From contig NZ_RIAV01000018.1 of the NCBI RefSeq assembly GCF_003852715.1, positions 1 to 64,000 on the forward strand: a stretch of 64,000 nt of DNA. The letters run 5' to 3'. Below the pieces are notes generated by a model. It saw only the letters and a list, made by a program, of their open reading frames with translations. It searched no databases and was not told where the DNA came from. Shown piece by piece: positions 23,851 to 33,002 of the stretch. A program made the position numbers and the translations under genes. Numbering within the stretch: position 1 is the stretch's first letter; each line of letters starts with the position of its first letter. Source of the stretch: Ectobacillus antri. Lineage in GTDB: Bacteria; Bacillota; Bacilli; Bacillales; Bacillaceae_G.

Positions 23851-24429
23851 ATGAAACAAATACAGCAGCAAGCACCACCTGCATACTTACAGATTATAAA
23901 AGAATCAAAGAAGATAGGTTTCAATCAGTTTTGTGACTATAAAACAGGCTTTTTCTTAAAAGGATTGGCCGCAGCGAAACAAAATGGCAGATTTTTAGAA
24001 CTTGGCACAGGAACAGGAGCATCCGCTTCTTGGATCTTAGAAGGTATGGACGAAACCAGCACATTGATAACTGTTGATATTGATCCTACTGTTCACGCCG
24101 TAGCCAAAAAAATGCTGGGGCATGATACACGTATCACATTTCGTTGTGAAGAGGGAAGTGCATTTATTCAAACGATGACTGAAACGTTTGACTTTATCTT
24201 TGCGGATACATGGCCAGGAAAATTTGACTTGCTAGATAAAACATTGGATCAGCTGAATGTTGGTGGATTTTATGTCATTCATGATGTATTACCGCATGAA
24301 AAATTGCCGGAGGAGTACCGTATTAAAGCGCCAACGTTAGTGCAAGCATTGCGAAATAGAAAAGATATGATTATAACGGAGATGGACTGGTCTACAGGCG
24401 TATTACTAGCAATTAAAACAGCAGAATAA
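23851..24429 (+). CDS. SAM-dependent O-methyltransferase-type protein, riboswitch-controlled
   Basis: A 192-residue class I methyltransferase of the O-methyltransferase/YrrM type. It has FLELGTGTGASASWILE (SAM site), VDIDPTVHAVAKKML (acidic loop II), FDFIFADTWPGKFDLLDK and a C-terminal GVLLAIK. AAAGGAGGATG precedes the start. It lies 35 bp after the S-box terminator and is its only target gene before a gap. The substrate is unknown. A SAM-repressed methyltransferase is unusual, because most S-box genes make methionine or SAM. Confidence 0.85.
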   Translation: MKQIQQQAPPAYLQIIKESKKIGFNQFCDYKTGFFLKGLAAAKQNGRFLELGTGTGASASWILEGMDETSTLITVDIDPTVHAVAKKMLGHDTRITFRCEEGSAFIQTMTETFDFIFADTWPGKFDLLDKTLDQLNVGGFYVIHDVLPHEKLPEEYRIKAPTLVQALRNRKDMIITEMDWSTGVLLAIKTAE

Positions 24430-24529
24430 ATATAAGAGGAAATCCTAAAGATATACAGGATTGTATGCATATTGCGCCTTAGAAAAGTGGTAGTGCAAGT
24501 AAACAGTGAACATTGTGAGGAATCGTATG

Positions 24530-25240
24530 ATGAAAAAATCGCTGAAAATAATTCTATTATCTTTCATAGCGCTATTGGTACTGATAACCGCAGGCTTTTT
24601 GATTTGGGCGCAAGTTGCTTATAAGCCCACAAAAGAGGCTCTTTCTCTTGTAGGAAAAAAAGAAGACAGGGCTATGGTATTTGGCAATCCAAATGCTGAA
24701 ACAGGTATTATCTTTTACCAAGGTGCAAAAGTAGAAGCGGAGGCATACAGCTATATTGGATACGAGCTACAAAAGAAAGGCTACTTCACTGTTATACCGC
24801 AGTTGCCGTTGCGTTTTGCCATTTTTGATGTCAATAAGGCAGATGAAATCATCAAGAGCTACCCACAGGTAAGAAGGTGGTATATAGCGGGTCATTCTTT
24901 AGGGGGAGCGATGGGTGCCAGGTACGCTTATGAAAATAAAGATAAAGTCGCTGGGATCATGTTTCTTGCCGCTTATCCAGCAGATGACCTTTCCAACACG
25001 TCTATTCCAATTCTGTCCGTTTATGGTGAAAGAGATGGAGTGGCTACGCTGTCACAAATGAAAGAGAAAGAACAGCTTCTTTCCAAAAACACTACTCTAC
25101 ATATGATTAAGGGTGGAAATCATGCTCACTTTGGCATGTATGGTGAGCAAAAGGGCGATAATAAAAGTACGATTACAGCAAAGCAGCAACAAAAGGAAAC
25201 CATTGAAGTTATGACAGAATGGTTAAATAGGCAACGCTAA
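24530..25240 (+). CDS. Membrane-anchored alpha/beta hydrolase
   Basis: About 236 residues. The ATG at 24530 is best spaced from TGAGGA (8 bp). One N-terminal membrane helix (IILLSFIALLVLITAGFLIW) precedes a hydrolase fold with the nucleophile elbow GHSLGGAMGARYAY, then VYGERDGVATLS (Asp region) and GGNHAHFGMYG (His). The catalytic Ser-Asp-His set is thus present. It is of the dienelactone hydrolase/PF12695 type; the substrate is unknown. A terminator hairpin overlaps its end. Confidence 0.75.
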   Translation: MKKSLKIILLSFIALLVLITAGFLIWAQVAYKPTKEALSLVGKKEDRAMVFGNPNAETGIIFYQGAKVEAEAYSYIGYELQKKGYFTVIPQLPLRFAIFDVNKADEIIKSYPQVRRWYIAGHSLGGAMGARYAYENKDKVAGIMFLAAYPADDLSNTSIPILSVYGERDGVATLSQMKEKEQLLSKNTTLHMIKGGNHAHFGMYGEQKGDNKSTITAKQQQKETIEVMTEWLNRQR

Positions 25241-25268
25241 GGAGATAACGTATGAGCGTTGTCTTTTT
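25232..25268 (+). terminator. Terminator of the hydrolase gene
   Basis: CAACGCT (overlapping the stop) pairs with AGCGTTG, followed by TCTTTTTAT. Confidence 0.7.
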
Positions 25269-25425
25269 ATATGGACTCACAATATGGTGCATGTCTAAAA
25301 AGAAGGTCATTTTTAATACTTTTTTTTAATGCGTTAATTGCTGCGACACCTGTTGTTGGAAGGGACAAAAATGAGAGACCCGCACTGTATGATTTGCTAC
25401 AAAAACATACTATTTCTTTAAAGTG

Positions 25426-25453
25426 AAAAAGCTCCTGCGCACAGGAGCTTTTC
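25426..25453 (-). terminator. Terminator of the yfcC-iadA-aspA operon
   Basis: AAAGCTCCTG and CAGGAGCTTT pair with a CGCA loop; the A-run reads as a T-run on the minus strand, directly after the aspA stop. Confidence 0.85.
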
Positions 25454-25454
25454 C

Positions 25455-26879
25455 TTAGGATGATAACTGCCCAATCACAGATGTAGAAGGGTGTGTCATC
25501 GCATAAGGATTTAAAATAGCATCTAACGTACTCTCATCAAGAACATTGTAAAGCAAGCATAGTTCACGGACCGATTTTCCCGTTGAAACAGCTTCTTGTG
25601 CAATGCGTGAAGCTGTTTCGTATCCGATATGGGGACTAATTGCTGTAATGATGCCAACACTGTTGTCTACATATTCCTTCAGCATGTTTTCGTTAGCGAC
25701 AATACCTTCTATACAATATTTTCGGAAGACCTCAAAGGCATTATTCATGATACTCATAGACTGTAGAAGATTGAAAACGAGAACGGGCTCCATTACATTC
25801 AGCTCCAGCTGACCAGCCTCAGATGCCAAACAAATGGTATGGTCATTACCGATTACCTGGAACGCAACTTGATTGATTAATTCCGCCATAACAGGATTCA
25901 CTTTACCAGGCATAATAGAAGAACCAGGTTGTCGCGGCGGAAGCTGAATTTCTGCTAGGCCTACGCGTGGTCCTGAGGCCATAAGGCGTAAATCATTGGC
26001 AATTTTAGACATATTCATCATGCATACTTTAAGAGCAGCGGAAACCTCTGTATAAGCATCTGTATTTTGCGTGGCATCCACGAGATGCTCGGCACTTGTT
26101 AGAGGAAAGCCGCTAATAACAGATAAATATCGTACAACAGCTTCAATATAGCGAACATCGGCATTTAGTCCTGTACCAACTGCGGTAGCACCGATATTGA
26201 CTTCATATAAGTGCTGACATGAGATATTCACACGTTTAATATCTCGTTGTAACACACGGCTGTAAGCTTCAAATTCTTGTCCAAGACGAATAGGTACTGC
26301 GTCTTGCAGGTGCGTACGTCCCATTTTAATAATATGATCAAACTCAGCCCCTTTTTTAGCAAAAGCTTCTTGTAGCTGATTCATAGTTTGCAATAATGTT
26401 TCCGCCATCTGTAGTACTGCGATGTGAATGCCAGTTGGAAATACATCGTTGGTGGACTGTGACATGTTGACATGGGTATTGGGGCTTATATAAGCGTAAT
26501 CTCCTTTATCTCTTCCTAGCATTTCAAGTGCACGATTGGCAATCACCTCATTCATGTTCATGTTGAGAGAAGTTCCTGCCCCGCCTTGAATGGGATCCAC
26601 GATAAACTGCTCTAGAAACTGTCCGTCAATAATCTCTTCGGCTGCTTTGACAATGGCTCTTCCTATTTCGGCTGGCAATCGCTTGGATTCCATATTGGCC
26701 AAGGCGCATGCTTTCTTGACCATAGCAATCGCTGTAATTAAAGATGGGTGAATACGATAGCCCGTGATAGGAAAGTTTTCTAAAGCACGCAATGTTTGCA
26801 CGCCGTAATAAGCCTCTTTCGGAACATGCTTTTCTCCCAAGAAATCTCGCTCGATGCGTGTAGCATTCACAATTTTCAC
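25455..26879 (-). CDS. aspA: Aspartate ammonia-lyase (aspartase)
   Basis: A 474-residue member of the fumarase/aspartase superfamily with its signature GSSIMPGKVNP. TSTNDVFPTGIHI-type and GRTHLQDAVPI motifs are the other two conserved segments (QSTNDVFPTG and KMGRTHLQDA). It converts aspartate to fumarate and ammonia. It is the last gene of the operon yfcC-iadA-aspA. Here it would consume Asp set free by the isoaspartyl dipeptidase and feed fumarate to the TCA cycle. Confidence 0.93.
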   Translation of the reverse strand: MKIVNATRIERDFLGEKHVPKEAYYGVQTLRALENFPITGYRIHPSLITAIAMVKKACALANMESKRLPAEIGRAIVKAAEEIIDGQFLEQFIVDPIQGGAGTSLNMNMNEVIANRALEMLGRDKGDYAYISPNTHVNMSQSTNDVFPTGIHIAVLQMAETLLQTMNQLQEAFAKKGAEFDHIIKMGRTHLQDAVPIRLGQEFEAYSRVLQRDIKRVNISCQHLYEVNIGATAVGTGLNADVRYIEAVVRYLSVISGFPLTSAEHLVDATQNTDAYTEVSAALKVCMMNMSKIANDLRLMASGPRVGLAEIQLPPRQPGSSIMPGKVNPVMAELINQVAFQVIGNDHTICLASEAGQLELNVMEPVLVFNLLQSMSIMNNAFEVFRKYCIEGIVANENMLKEYVDNSVGIITAISPHIGYETASRIAQEAVSTGKSVRELCLLYNVLDESTLDAILNPYAMTHPSTSVIGQLSS

Positions 26880-26909
26880 GTCTCCTTTTTATTTGAAGCT
26901 TTGCCAAAG

Positions 26910-26943
26910 GCCTCTGTAAATGGCAGTTACGATTTACAGAGGC
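26910..26943 (-). other. Intercistronic hairpin between iadA and aspA
   Basis: GCCTCTGTAAA and TTTACAGAGGC pair perfectly around a 12 nt loop. No T-run follows on the minus strand, so an RNA-stability or processing role fits better than termination. Confidence 0.5.
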
Positions 26944-26968
26944 TAAAAATAGGTAATTTGGATAAGGT

Positions 26969-28138
26969 TTATTCGAAAGTTCCTTTTACGAGCGTTTGGC
27001 TGTGCTTTACCATAACTTTCCCTTGTGCAATGACTGTATCGATTTGTAATGTATCTTTTGTCAGGAGCACAAGATCAGCATCCTTTTCAACTTGCAGACA
27101 TCCTTTTTGGTTTAGTCTTAACACTTGTGCAGGATTAGCTGTTATAACTTGAAGAGCAGTTTCCAGCGGTATCCCTTCAATCAAAACGGCGTCACGTACT
27201 TCTTGGAACAGAGAAGACACTTTTCCGACCTGTAAGCCTTGATACTCACCAGTTGCATCAAATAATGGGAGGCTCGCTTGCCCATCTGAAGAGAAGGTAA
27301 TGCATCCAATTGGAACACCTTCTTCTAGCATAAGGCGCAGGGCAGTACTACATTTTACTTCACCTTCCTCTAAAAACTGAGGGATGGTACTTGTTGTGAA
27401 ATCCACATATCCACCGCGTTTGGCATAGTCAATGCCAGCCTGGAACAACTCTTCATTTCTGTTGATATGAGTGGGATGAAAATGACGAATCGGAATATTG
27501 GTGCGATCTGCTACTTCGTGAAGCAAAGCTAACTTTTCTTTTCCATCTCCCAAATGAATTTCTAAAAGTCCAGCTTTACCTGATAAAATGCCGCCGTTTC
27601 GCGCGGCAGTGGCAATTTTGACAAACTCTTCAAAAGTAGGTTCAGAAGAGCGATGGTCGGAAATAGCAATCTCGCCGACACCGATAATTTTATCAATCAA
27701 GATAATATCTTCTTCAATTCGCCCCGTTAATGTTTTTACTGGTACTTGATAAGAACCTGTATGAATCCAGCAGGAAACGCCTTCTTCTTCTAAAGCCCGG
27801 GCTTTTGCCAGTAAATCTTCCATTTTGCGGGTTGTACCATCAGTTCCTAGAACACCAATTACAGTTGTAATACCAGATGTGGTGAGATCACTTAATATAA
27901 GCTCCGGAGTGCGGGTTTTAAAGCCGCCCTCCCCGCCCCCGCCAATGATGTGAACATGTGAATCAATGAATCCCGGAACTACAAGCAAGTCTGTTGCATC
28001 GATAACTTGAACGGGAAAATCATCAGGGACTGTAAGATTGTCGCCCAAATATGCAATTTTCCCGCCTGCAATTAAAACATCTTTATATCCGATCTCATTG
28101 GGTGCATATACATATCCGTTTTTTATTAATGTAAGCAA
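26969..28138 (-). CDS. iadA: Isoaspartyl dipeptidase (beta-aspartyl peptidase)
   Basis: This 389-residue amidohydrolase-fold metalloprotease has the HVHIIGGGGEGG zinc site near residue 60, SDHRSSEPT, a second zinc region HFHPTHINRNEE and the Asp of FSSDGQASLP. It matches IadA, which cleaves beta-aspartyl dipeptides. These arise from protein damage, or from cyanophycin as beta-Asp-Arg. It lies 24 bp after the transporter gene and before aspA, so the operon goes from uptake to cleavage to deamination of Asp. Confidence 0.92.
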   Translation of the reverse strand: MLTLIKNGYVYAPNEIGYKDVLIAGGKIAYLGDNLTVPDDFPVQVIDATDLLVVPGFIDSHVHIIGGGGEGGFKTRTPELILSDLTTSGITTVIGVLGTDGTTRKMEDLLAKARALEEEGVSCWIHTGSYQVPVKTLTGRIEEDIILIDKIIGVGEIAISDHRSSEPTFEEFVKIATAARNGGILSGKAGLLEIHLGDGKEKLALLHEVADRTNIPIRHFHPTHINRNEELFQAGIDYAKRGGYVDFTTSTIPQFLEEGEVKCSTALRLMLEEGVPIGCITFSSDGQASLPLFDATGEYQGLQVGKVSSLFQEVRDAVLIEGIPLETALQVITANPAQVLRLNQKGCLQVEKDADLVLLTKDTLQIDTVIAQGKVMVKHSQTLVKGTFE

Positions 28139-28162
28139 TTCTTCTTTCCCCCTAAACGTTGT

Positions 28163-29575
28163 TTAAAAAGGTCCGTAATTAATGGCATGTGCAATAATTA
28201 CGGAGATCAGTCCGATGACAAATTGAATCGCGACTAATGGAAGAATCCACTTTGCCCATTTTGTCCAAGGGATACCCGCAATCGCCAAGCCCGCCATTAA
28301 TGTACCGGCGGTTGGGAAAATAATATTTCCGATGCCATCCGCGAAAGAGAACGAAAGAACAGCAGTTTGACGTGTGATATCAAGTAAATCTGCAAGCGGT
28401 GTCATAACTGGCATTGTCAGCATGGCATGTCCGCTACCTGATGCTAAAATAAAGTGAATCAGTGTTTGGAATGTATACATACCAGTAACACTTAAGTAAC
28501 CCGGTACATGTTTAATTGATTCAGAAACTTCGTATAGCATAGGGTCAACGATATGACCTTCATTTAAAACAACTAGAATGGCACGAGAAATACCGATAAC
28601 CAAAGCACCGCTAATTAAAGCTGCAGAACCTTCTGTAAAGGATTTTACTGTGCGATCAATTGAAAGTTTACCGATGATAGCGATTACAATTGTTAAAATT
28701 ACAAACAGAGAAGCAATTTCTGTGATATACCACTGATATTTAATAACACCAAATGCTAGTACCACATAGTTTAGAAGAAAAGCCGCCAGAATCCATTTAT
28801 GCTTTGCGCTCAAGGACGCTTTAGAAGTTAACAAATCGTTTGCATCTTCAGTACGATATTTCCCGTAGAAACCTAAAGAAGGATTTTTCTTTACTTTCAT
28901 CGCATAACGATAGACGAAAGTAACAGAAACAAGGTAAACTATCACAAATAAGGCAAGACGATAACCCATTCCTGAAAACGTAGGCAACTCTGCGATACCT
29001 TGTGCAATCCCTACTGTAAACGGATTCATAACTGCTGTTGTAAAACCGGCAGAAGCACCAACTAATACAATTGCTGTTCCTGTAATCGTATCAAAACCTA
29101 ACGCTAAAGCTAGTGGAATTAATAAAGGAATATAAGCCAGAGTTTCTTCCGCCATTCCCATTAAAGAACCACCTGCAGCAAAAAATAGCATCATAACAGG
29201 GATTAATAGCTTTTCACGAGTTTGCAGTTTCGTCGCCATTGTTTTAATTAACACATCAACTGTGCCTGTTGCACTTAATACACCAAAAAATCCACCAATA
29301 ATAAGTACAAAGAAGATAATATTAGCAGCTTCCACCATACCTGTATGAATTGACTTTGTCATATCAAATAATCCGACTGGTGTAGAGTCAATCCATTTAA
29401 AAGAGTTTGGATCAACTGTAGTGCGGCCGTCTTGTTCAATACGCGTATACTCACCTGCAGGTAAAATATAGGTTAGTAGTGTCGCGATAACAAGCATGCC
29501 GAGCAGTAAAGCAAAAACGTTTAATTTCCATTCTCTTTTACGCTTTGGTTCTGTAACGATTACTTCTTGCTTCAT
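28163..29575 (-). CDS. YfcC-family membrane transporter
   Basis: A 470-residue integral protein of the YfcC/DcuC-like (C4-dicarboxylate/amino-acid carrier) superfamily, with about 12 helices. Landmarks are LPAGEYTRIEQDGRT, GMAEETLAYIPLLIPL and NPFTVGIAQGIAELP. It is the first gene of the operon behind a sigma-54 promoter. Context suggests that it takes up beta-aspartyl dipeptides, Asp or Arg. The family as a whole is poorly characterised, so the substrate is an inference. Confidence 0.8.
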   Translation of the reverse strand: MKQEVIVTEPKRKREWKLNVFALLLGMLVIATLLTYILPAGEYTRIEQDGRTTVDPNSFKWIDSTPVGLFDMTKSIHTGMVEAANIIFFVLIIGGFFGVLSATGTVDVLIKTMATKLQTREKLLIPVMMLFFAAGGSLMGMAEETLAYIPLLIPLALALGFDTITGTAIVLVGASAGFTTAVMNPFTVGIAQGIAELPTFSGMGYRLALFVIVYLVSVTFVYRYAMKVKKNPSLGFYGKYRTEDANDLLTSKASLSAKHKWILAAFLLNYVVLAFGVIKYQWYITEIASLFVILTIVIAIIGKLSIDRTVKSFTEGSAALISGALVIGISRAILVVLNEGHIVDPMLYEVSESIKHVPGYLSVTGMYTFQTLIHFILASGSGHAMLTMPVMTPLADLLDITRQTAVLSFSFADGIGNIIFPTAGTLMAGLAIAGIPWTKWAKWILPLVAIQFVIGLISVIIAHAINYGPF

Positions 29576-29641
29576 AACCTCTCCCCTTTTGTCTATTTAG
29601 TAAGATTGGGTAATGTAAGAGTCCCCTTCGCTTATTGTATA

Positions 29642-29657
29642 AGCAAATTTCGTGCCA
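29642..29657 (-). promoter_or_regulatory. Sigma-54 promoter of yfcC-iadA-aspA
   Basis: On the minus strand the sequence is TTGGCACGAAATTTGCTT, which matches the -24/-12 consensus TGGCACGNNNNTTGC perfectly. Transcription would start near 29630, about 55 nt before the yfcC ATG. The activator gene is divergent. Confidence 0.88.
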
Positions 29658-29773
29658 ATTCTAGTAGGGTTTAATTTTAAAGAATTTTAAGAAAAATAAT
29701 GCAATTTTAGGTTTTTTTCGGTTGTTTTTGGGTGTTATAATGAAACCAATTATATGCAGAAAGGTGTTTTCGC

Positions 29774-31834
29774 ATGAAGAAATCGCTTGTTTTGATTGCC
29801 GGTAGTGTTAAGACGAAAGAAGCATTACATCATCAATTAAAGCAACTGCTAGGAGATTATATTTCCATTGATAGTTATGCGATTGACGAGGGATTTGTCT
29901 GGCCACTAACAGCAGATGTCGTTTTGTATTCATCTGAAGTCGTGAAATTTGAAGCAAATCGAAAGCGGGCAATAGAAACAAATCATAGTATCGTTGGCAA
30001 ACGAACATTGCATCACGAATATATTGATTTACTCTTACGGATTCCAAGCGGCCGCAGAGTATTAGTTGTCAACGATGACTATGATGCGGCGGTAGAGCTC
30101 ATTCAATCCTTATATAGACTTGGTATTGATCATATTGAGTTTTTTCCGTTTAAAAAAGAACAGGTATTCTATGAGGATATATACATCGCGATTTCTCCAG
30201 GTGAGGCTCATCTTGCACCTCCTTATATGAAAGAAGTTATTGATATAGGCGTACGGTTATTTGATATGACCACAGTGTTAGAGATTGTGAAAGATTGTGG
30301 TCTAGATGAAAGTATTTCTGTTATTATTTCCGATCGTTATATTCGTAATATTATTGAATTACAGCGCAAACTCATGGAGGCAGAGCAGCTTACGAAACGT
30401 GTAAATGAACATATCCAGAACGTAGTTGATACCGTTGATGACGGTATATTGGCTATTGATGTGAATGAAATTATTACAGTATTTAATAAGGGAATGGAAG
30501 CTATTCTTCGGGTACCAATGGAACAAGCGATAGGTCAACCAATCTCTCGTATCCTACCACAGCAGGAAATAGTAGAATTTATTCGAACCGGGATAGAAGA
30601 CAATAAGTACTTTAATATGAACGGAGTAGATAGTGTTGTATTTCGCTTTCCAATGTTGCAGGAAAATAAAATTGTAGTAACGTTTAAGAGTGTAAGCCAA
30701 GCTTTTGAAATAGAAAAAACAGCTCAAAGAGAATTTCGAAATCAGGGCTTTGTGGCGAAATATAGCTTTGAAGATATTATTGGTGAGCACGCTTCTTTAA
30801 TTGCCTGTAAGCAAGTTGCAAAAAAGCTGGCTTTATCCGATCACCCCATTTTGATTCAAGGAGAGACGGGAACGGGCAAAGAGTTGTTTGCGCATGCTAT
30901 ACATAAACAGTCAAACCGAAAGAATGGCCCGTTTGTCGCTGTGAATTGTAGTGCATTTACTGAGAGTTTATTAGAGAGTGAATTATTTGGATACGAAGAA
31001 GGTACATTCACAGGTGCAAAAAAGGGTGGTAAAAAGGGATTATTTGAGCTTGCTGACAATGGTACGATATTTCTGGATGAAATTGGCGATATCAGCTTGC
31101 ATGTACAATCACATTTGTTACGAGTTTTGCAGGAGCAGGAGATACGAAGAGTCGGGGGCAGAAAAATTATCCCGATTAATGTACGTGTTATTGCTGCTAC
31201 TAATAAGAATATCCAAAAGAAAATAGAAGACAGTTCGTTTCGTTCGGATTTATTTTATCGGTTAAATGTATTGGGATTCCATATTCCCTCATTACGTCTT
31301 CGCAAACAGGACATTCCGCTTCTTATTAGACATTTTATTTCAAAAAGTGGCAGGTGGATTAGTGTCGAAGAAGAGGTTATGCAAACGATGATGGAGCATA
31401 ACTGGCCGGGGAATATACGTGAATTAAAAGGTGTACTTGATTATATGCTGGCGGTGTCTGATGGCCGAAGCGTTACAACGAAAGACGTGCCGGGAGATCG
31501 ATTTCATAGCTCAGAGCAATCACGTGCACTTTGGCATACTGAGTATAATTTTGCAAAAACGGTGCTTGAGATGCGTGAACATCTATGTATACTAGAAACA
31601 ATTAAACGTTGTAATGATGCAGGAAAAGCTGCAAGCAGAGAATATATTTCATTGCAAAGCATGGAATATGATGCCTTTCTCTCTCCGCAGCAGGTTCGCC
31701 TTCGCTTAACGCACTTGCAGGAGGAGGGCTTTGTAGTAAAAGGAAAAGGACGAGCAGGAACGAAAATTACGTCTGCAGGTGTGGACTATTTACGCTTTTT
31801 AAAAACACAGCAGAATACAACTACAACCATATAA
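29774..31834 (+). CDS. Sigma-54-dependent activator of the beta-aspartyl/cyanophycin regulon
   Basis: The 686-residue protein has an N-terminal PrpR-like sensor region (about 1-190), a short coiled stretch, a PAS domain (about 210-320), and the AAA+ domain: GETGTGKELF (Walker A), ELFGYEEGTFTGA (sigma-54 contact loop) and GTIFLDEIGD (Walker B). A winged-helix-like C-terminal domain replaces the Fis helix (SPQQVRLRLTHLQEEGFVVK). Loop 1 reads GTFTGA where most have GAFTGA. It is divergent from yfcC and convergent with the cyanophycinase, both with -24/-12 promoters. The signal is unknown. Confidence 0.88.
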   Translation: MKKSLVLIAGSVKTKEALHHQLKQLLGDYISIDSYAIDEGFVWPLTADVVLYSSEVVKFEANRKRAIETNHSIVGKRTLHHEYIDLLLRIPSGRRVLVVNDDYDAAVELIQSLYRLGIDHIEFFPFKKEQVFYEDIYIAISPGEAHLAPPYMKEVIDIGVRLFDMTTVLEIVKDCGLDESISVIISDRYIRNIIELQRKLMEAEQLTKRVNEHIQNVVDTVDDGILAIDVNEIITVFNKGMEAILRVPMEQAIGQPISRILPQQEIVEFIRTGIEDNKYFNMNGVDSVVFRFPMLQENKIVVTFKSVSQAFEIEKTAQREFRNQGFVAKYSFEDIIGEHASLIACKQVAKKLALSDHPILIQGETGTGKELFAHAIHKQSNRKNGPFVAVNCSAFTESLLESELFGYEEGTFTGAKKGGKKGLFELADNGTIFLDEIGDISLHVQSHLLRVLQEQEIRRVGGRKIIPINVRVIAATNKNIQKKIEDSSFRSDLFYRLNVLGFHIPSLRLRKQDIPLLIRHFISKSGRWISVEEEVMQTMMEHNWPGNIRELKGVLDYMLAVSDGRSVTTKDVPGDRFHSSEQSRALWHTEYNFAKTVLEMREHLCILETIKRCNDAGKAASREYISLQSMEYDAFLSPQQVRLRLTHLQEEGFVVKGKGRAGTKITSAGVDYLRFLKTQQNTTTTI

Positions 31835-31838
31835 ACGT

Positions 31839-31870
31839 AAAAAGGAAGCCGTTAGTTGGCTTCCTTTTTG
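31839..31870. terminator. Bidirectional terminator between activator and cyanophycinase genes
   Basis: AAAAAGGAAGCC pairs with GGCTTCCTTTTT around GTTAGTT, with A-run and T-run on the two sides, as expected between convergent genes. Confidence 0.88.
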
Positions 31871-31874
31871 TATG

Positions 31875-32939
31875 TTACGGCGTATTTCCGCCGTATACAT
31901 TGCCTGTGGAGGAGGTAATGACGCCGTTATTTACATTTAATGTATATGGTAATCCACCGTTTCCAGTCCATGTTGTTAAGTTGAATGTACTTCCATGGAA
32001 CAATTTGTAGACTGAAATATTTCTAAAGGTCAGTGGAGAACCGCTTTGGCAAACAAGAGGAGCCTCATTTGATTTTGCCATGTAAACACCTGGATTTACA
32101 GCGCCGGGTTGTGTTACAACTTTTGCTGTACCGTCTTTTTCAATTAATAGTGCCGATTTTTCGTTTACTGCAATGCCTTTTGCAGTTGCTGCAGTTTCTT
32201 CGCCGTCTTGAATATTACGTGCTATAAAGGTTAAAAACCTGCCCATGCGATCACGTTGTTCAAAATGTGTGTCAGTTTGGATATTGTGATTGACTGGTGT
32301 TTGAATTAAGTAGTCTGTAAAAGAAATGAGAGAGTTGTAAGGGTTATTGAGTGCTGTCGTGGAATCAAGTGTTGTCGAACCGGCTGAGATAGAATCGTAA
32401 ATATGATCGCCTTGAATCATTGTACCCGCACTTGTGCCGCCGAACGGGATGTTTTGAATGCGGTTATTTAACGCTGTAAGAGCTGGCGTTCCTTCTAAAA
32501 AGTTAACATAATCAGCTTGATTGCCGCCAGCAAAGAAGATGGCCTCCGCTTTATTAATTTTGTCAATAACAGCAGAATCTGAACCCGCATTGTTTAAGTT
32601 TGTGACAATCAAAGTGCTAACCGAGTTCAATGGTTTGCCAATAGATTGTGCGAGATCATACACGTATTGATTGTAAGCATCTGTTCCTGTTGCTCGAATG
32701 ATAAGAAAATCACCGCCGTTCGCCTTTTCAATCATCCATTTAAAAGCTTCGTCTACGTCCGTACTTCCTCCCATCATCACTTGTCCGAATGTAGTGGTAG
32801 GTGAAACGTTTGTAGTACTTCCGACGGTGTAAAGCTTGTAATTTGCCGCAGCGGAAGCTGGTAAAGAAGGGGCCACAAGGGCGGCAGCAGACAAAGCAGC
32901 AATCACTGTGTGTTTAAAGCGAGTAAAGCGTTTTTTCAT
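31875..32939 (-). CDS. Secreted cyanophycinase
   Basis: A 354-residue protein with a signal peptide (TVIAALSAAALVAPSLPASA) and the cyanophycinase serine-hydrolase fold (PF03575 relatives). It has FFAGGNQADYV and the nucleophile motif PFGGTSAGTMIQ, then DTHFEQRDRMGRF with the His of the active site. A C-terminal ~80-residue beta-like extension is present. Extracellular cyanophycinases cut multi-L-arginyl-poly-L-aspartate to beta-Asp-Arg. The gene has its own -24/-12 promoter. A different beta-aspartyl polymer as substrate is possible. Confidence 0.86.
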   Translation of the reverse strand: MKKRFTRFKHTVIAALSAAALVAPSLPASAAANYKLYTVGSTTNVSPTTTFGQVMMGGSTDVDEAFKWMIEKANGGDFLIIRATGTDAYNQYVYDLAQSIGKPLNSVSTLIVTNLNNAGSDSAVIDKINKAEAIFFAGGNQADYVNFLEGTPALTALNNRIQNIPFGGTSAGTMIQGDHIYDSISAGSTTLDSTTALNNPYNSLISFTDYLIQTPVNHNIQTDTHFEQRDRMGRFLTFIARNIQDGEETAATAKGIAVNEKSALLIEKDGTAKVVTQPGAVNPGVYMAKSNEAPLVCQSGSPLTFRNISVYKLFHGSTFNLTTWTGNGGLPYTLNVNNGVITSSTGNVYGGNTP

Positions 32940-32986
32940 ACATTTGTTCCTCCTCTGAATAAAGTGTTGATTACAACTTTTACTTA

Positions 32987-33002
32987 TGCAAGTACTGTTC
33001 CA
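32987..33002 (-). promoter_or_regulatory. Sigma-54 promoter of the cyanophycinase gene
   Basis: On the minus strand it reads TTGGAACAGTACTTGCAT: TGG-AC at -24, five bases, TTGCA at -12. Two positions differ from the consensus. A start near 32975 gives a ~36 nt leader with GAGGAGG before the ATG. Confidence 0.78.

Noticed and set aside
26626-26907. Reading frame on the minus strand over the aspA start
   Set aside because: Shadow of aspA in another frame.
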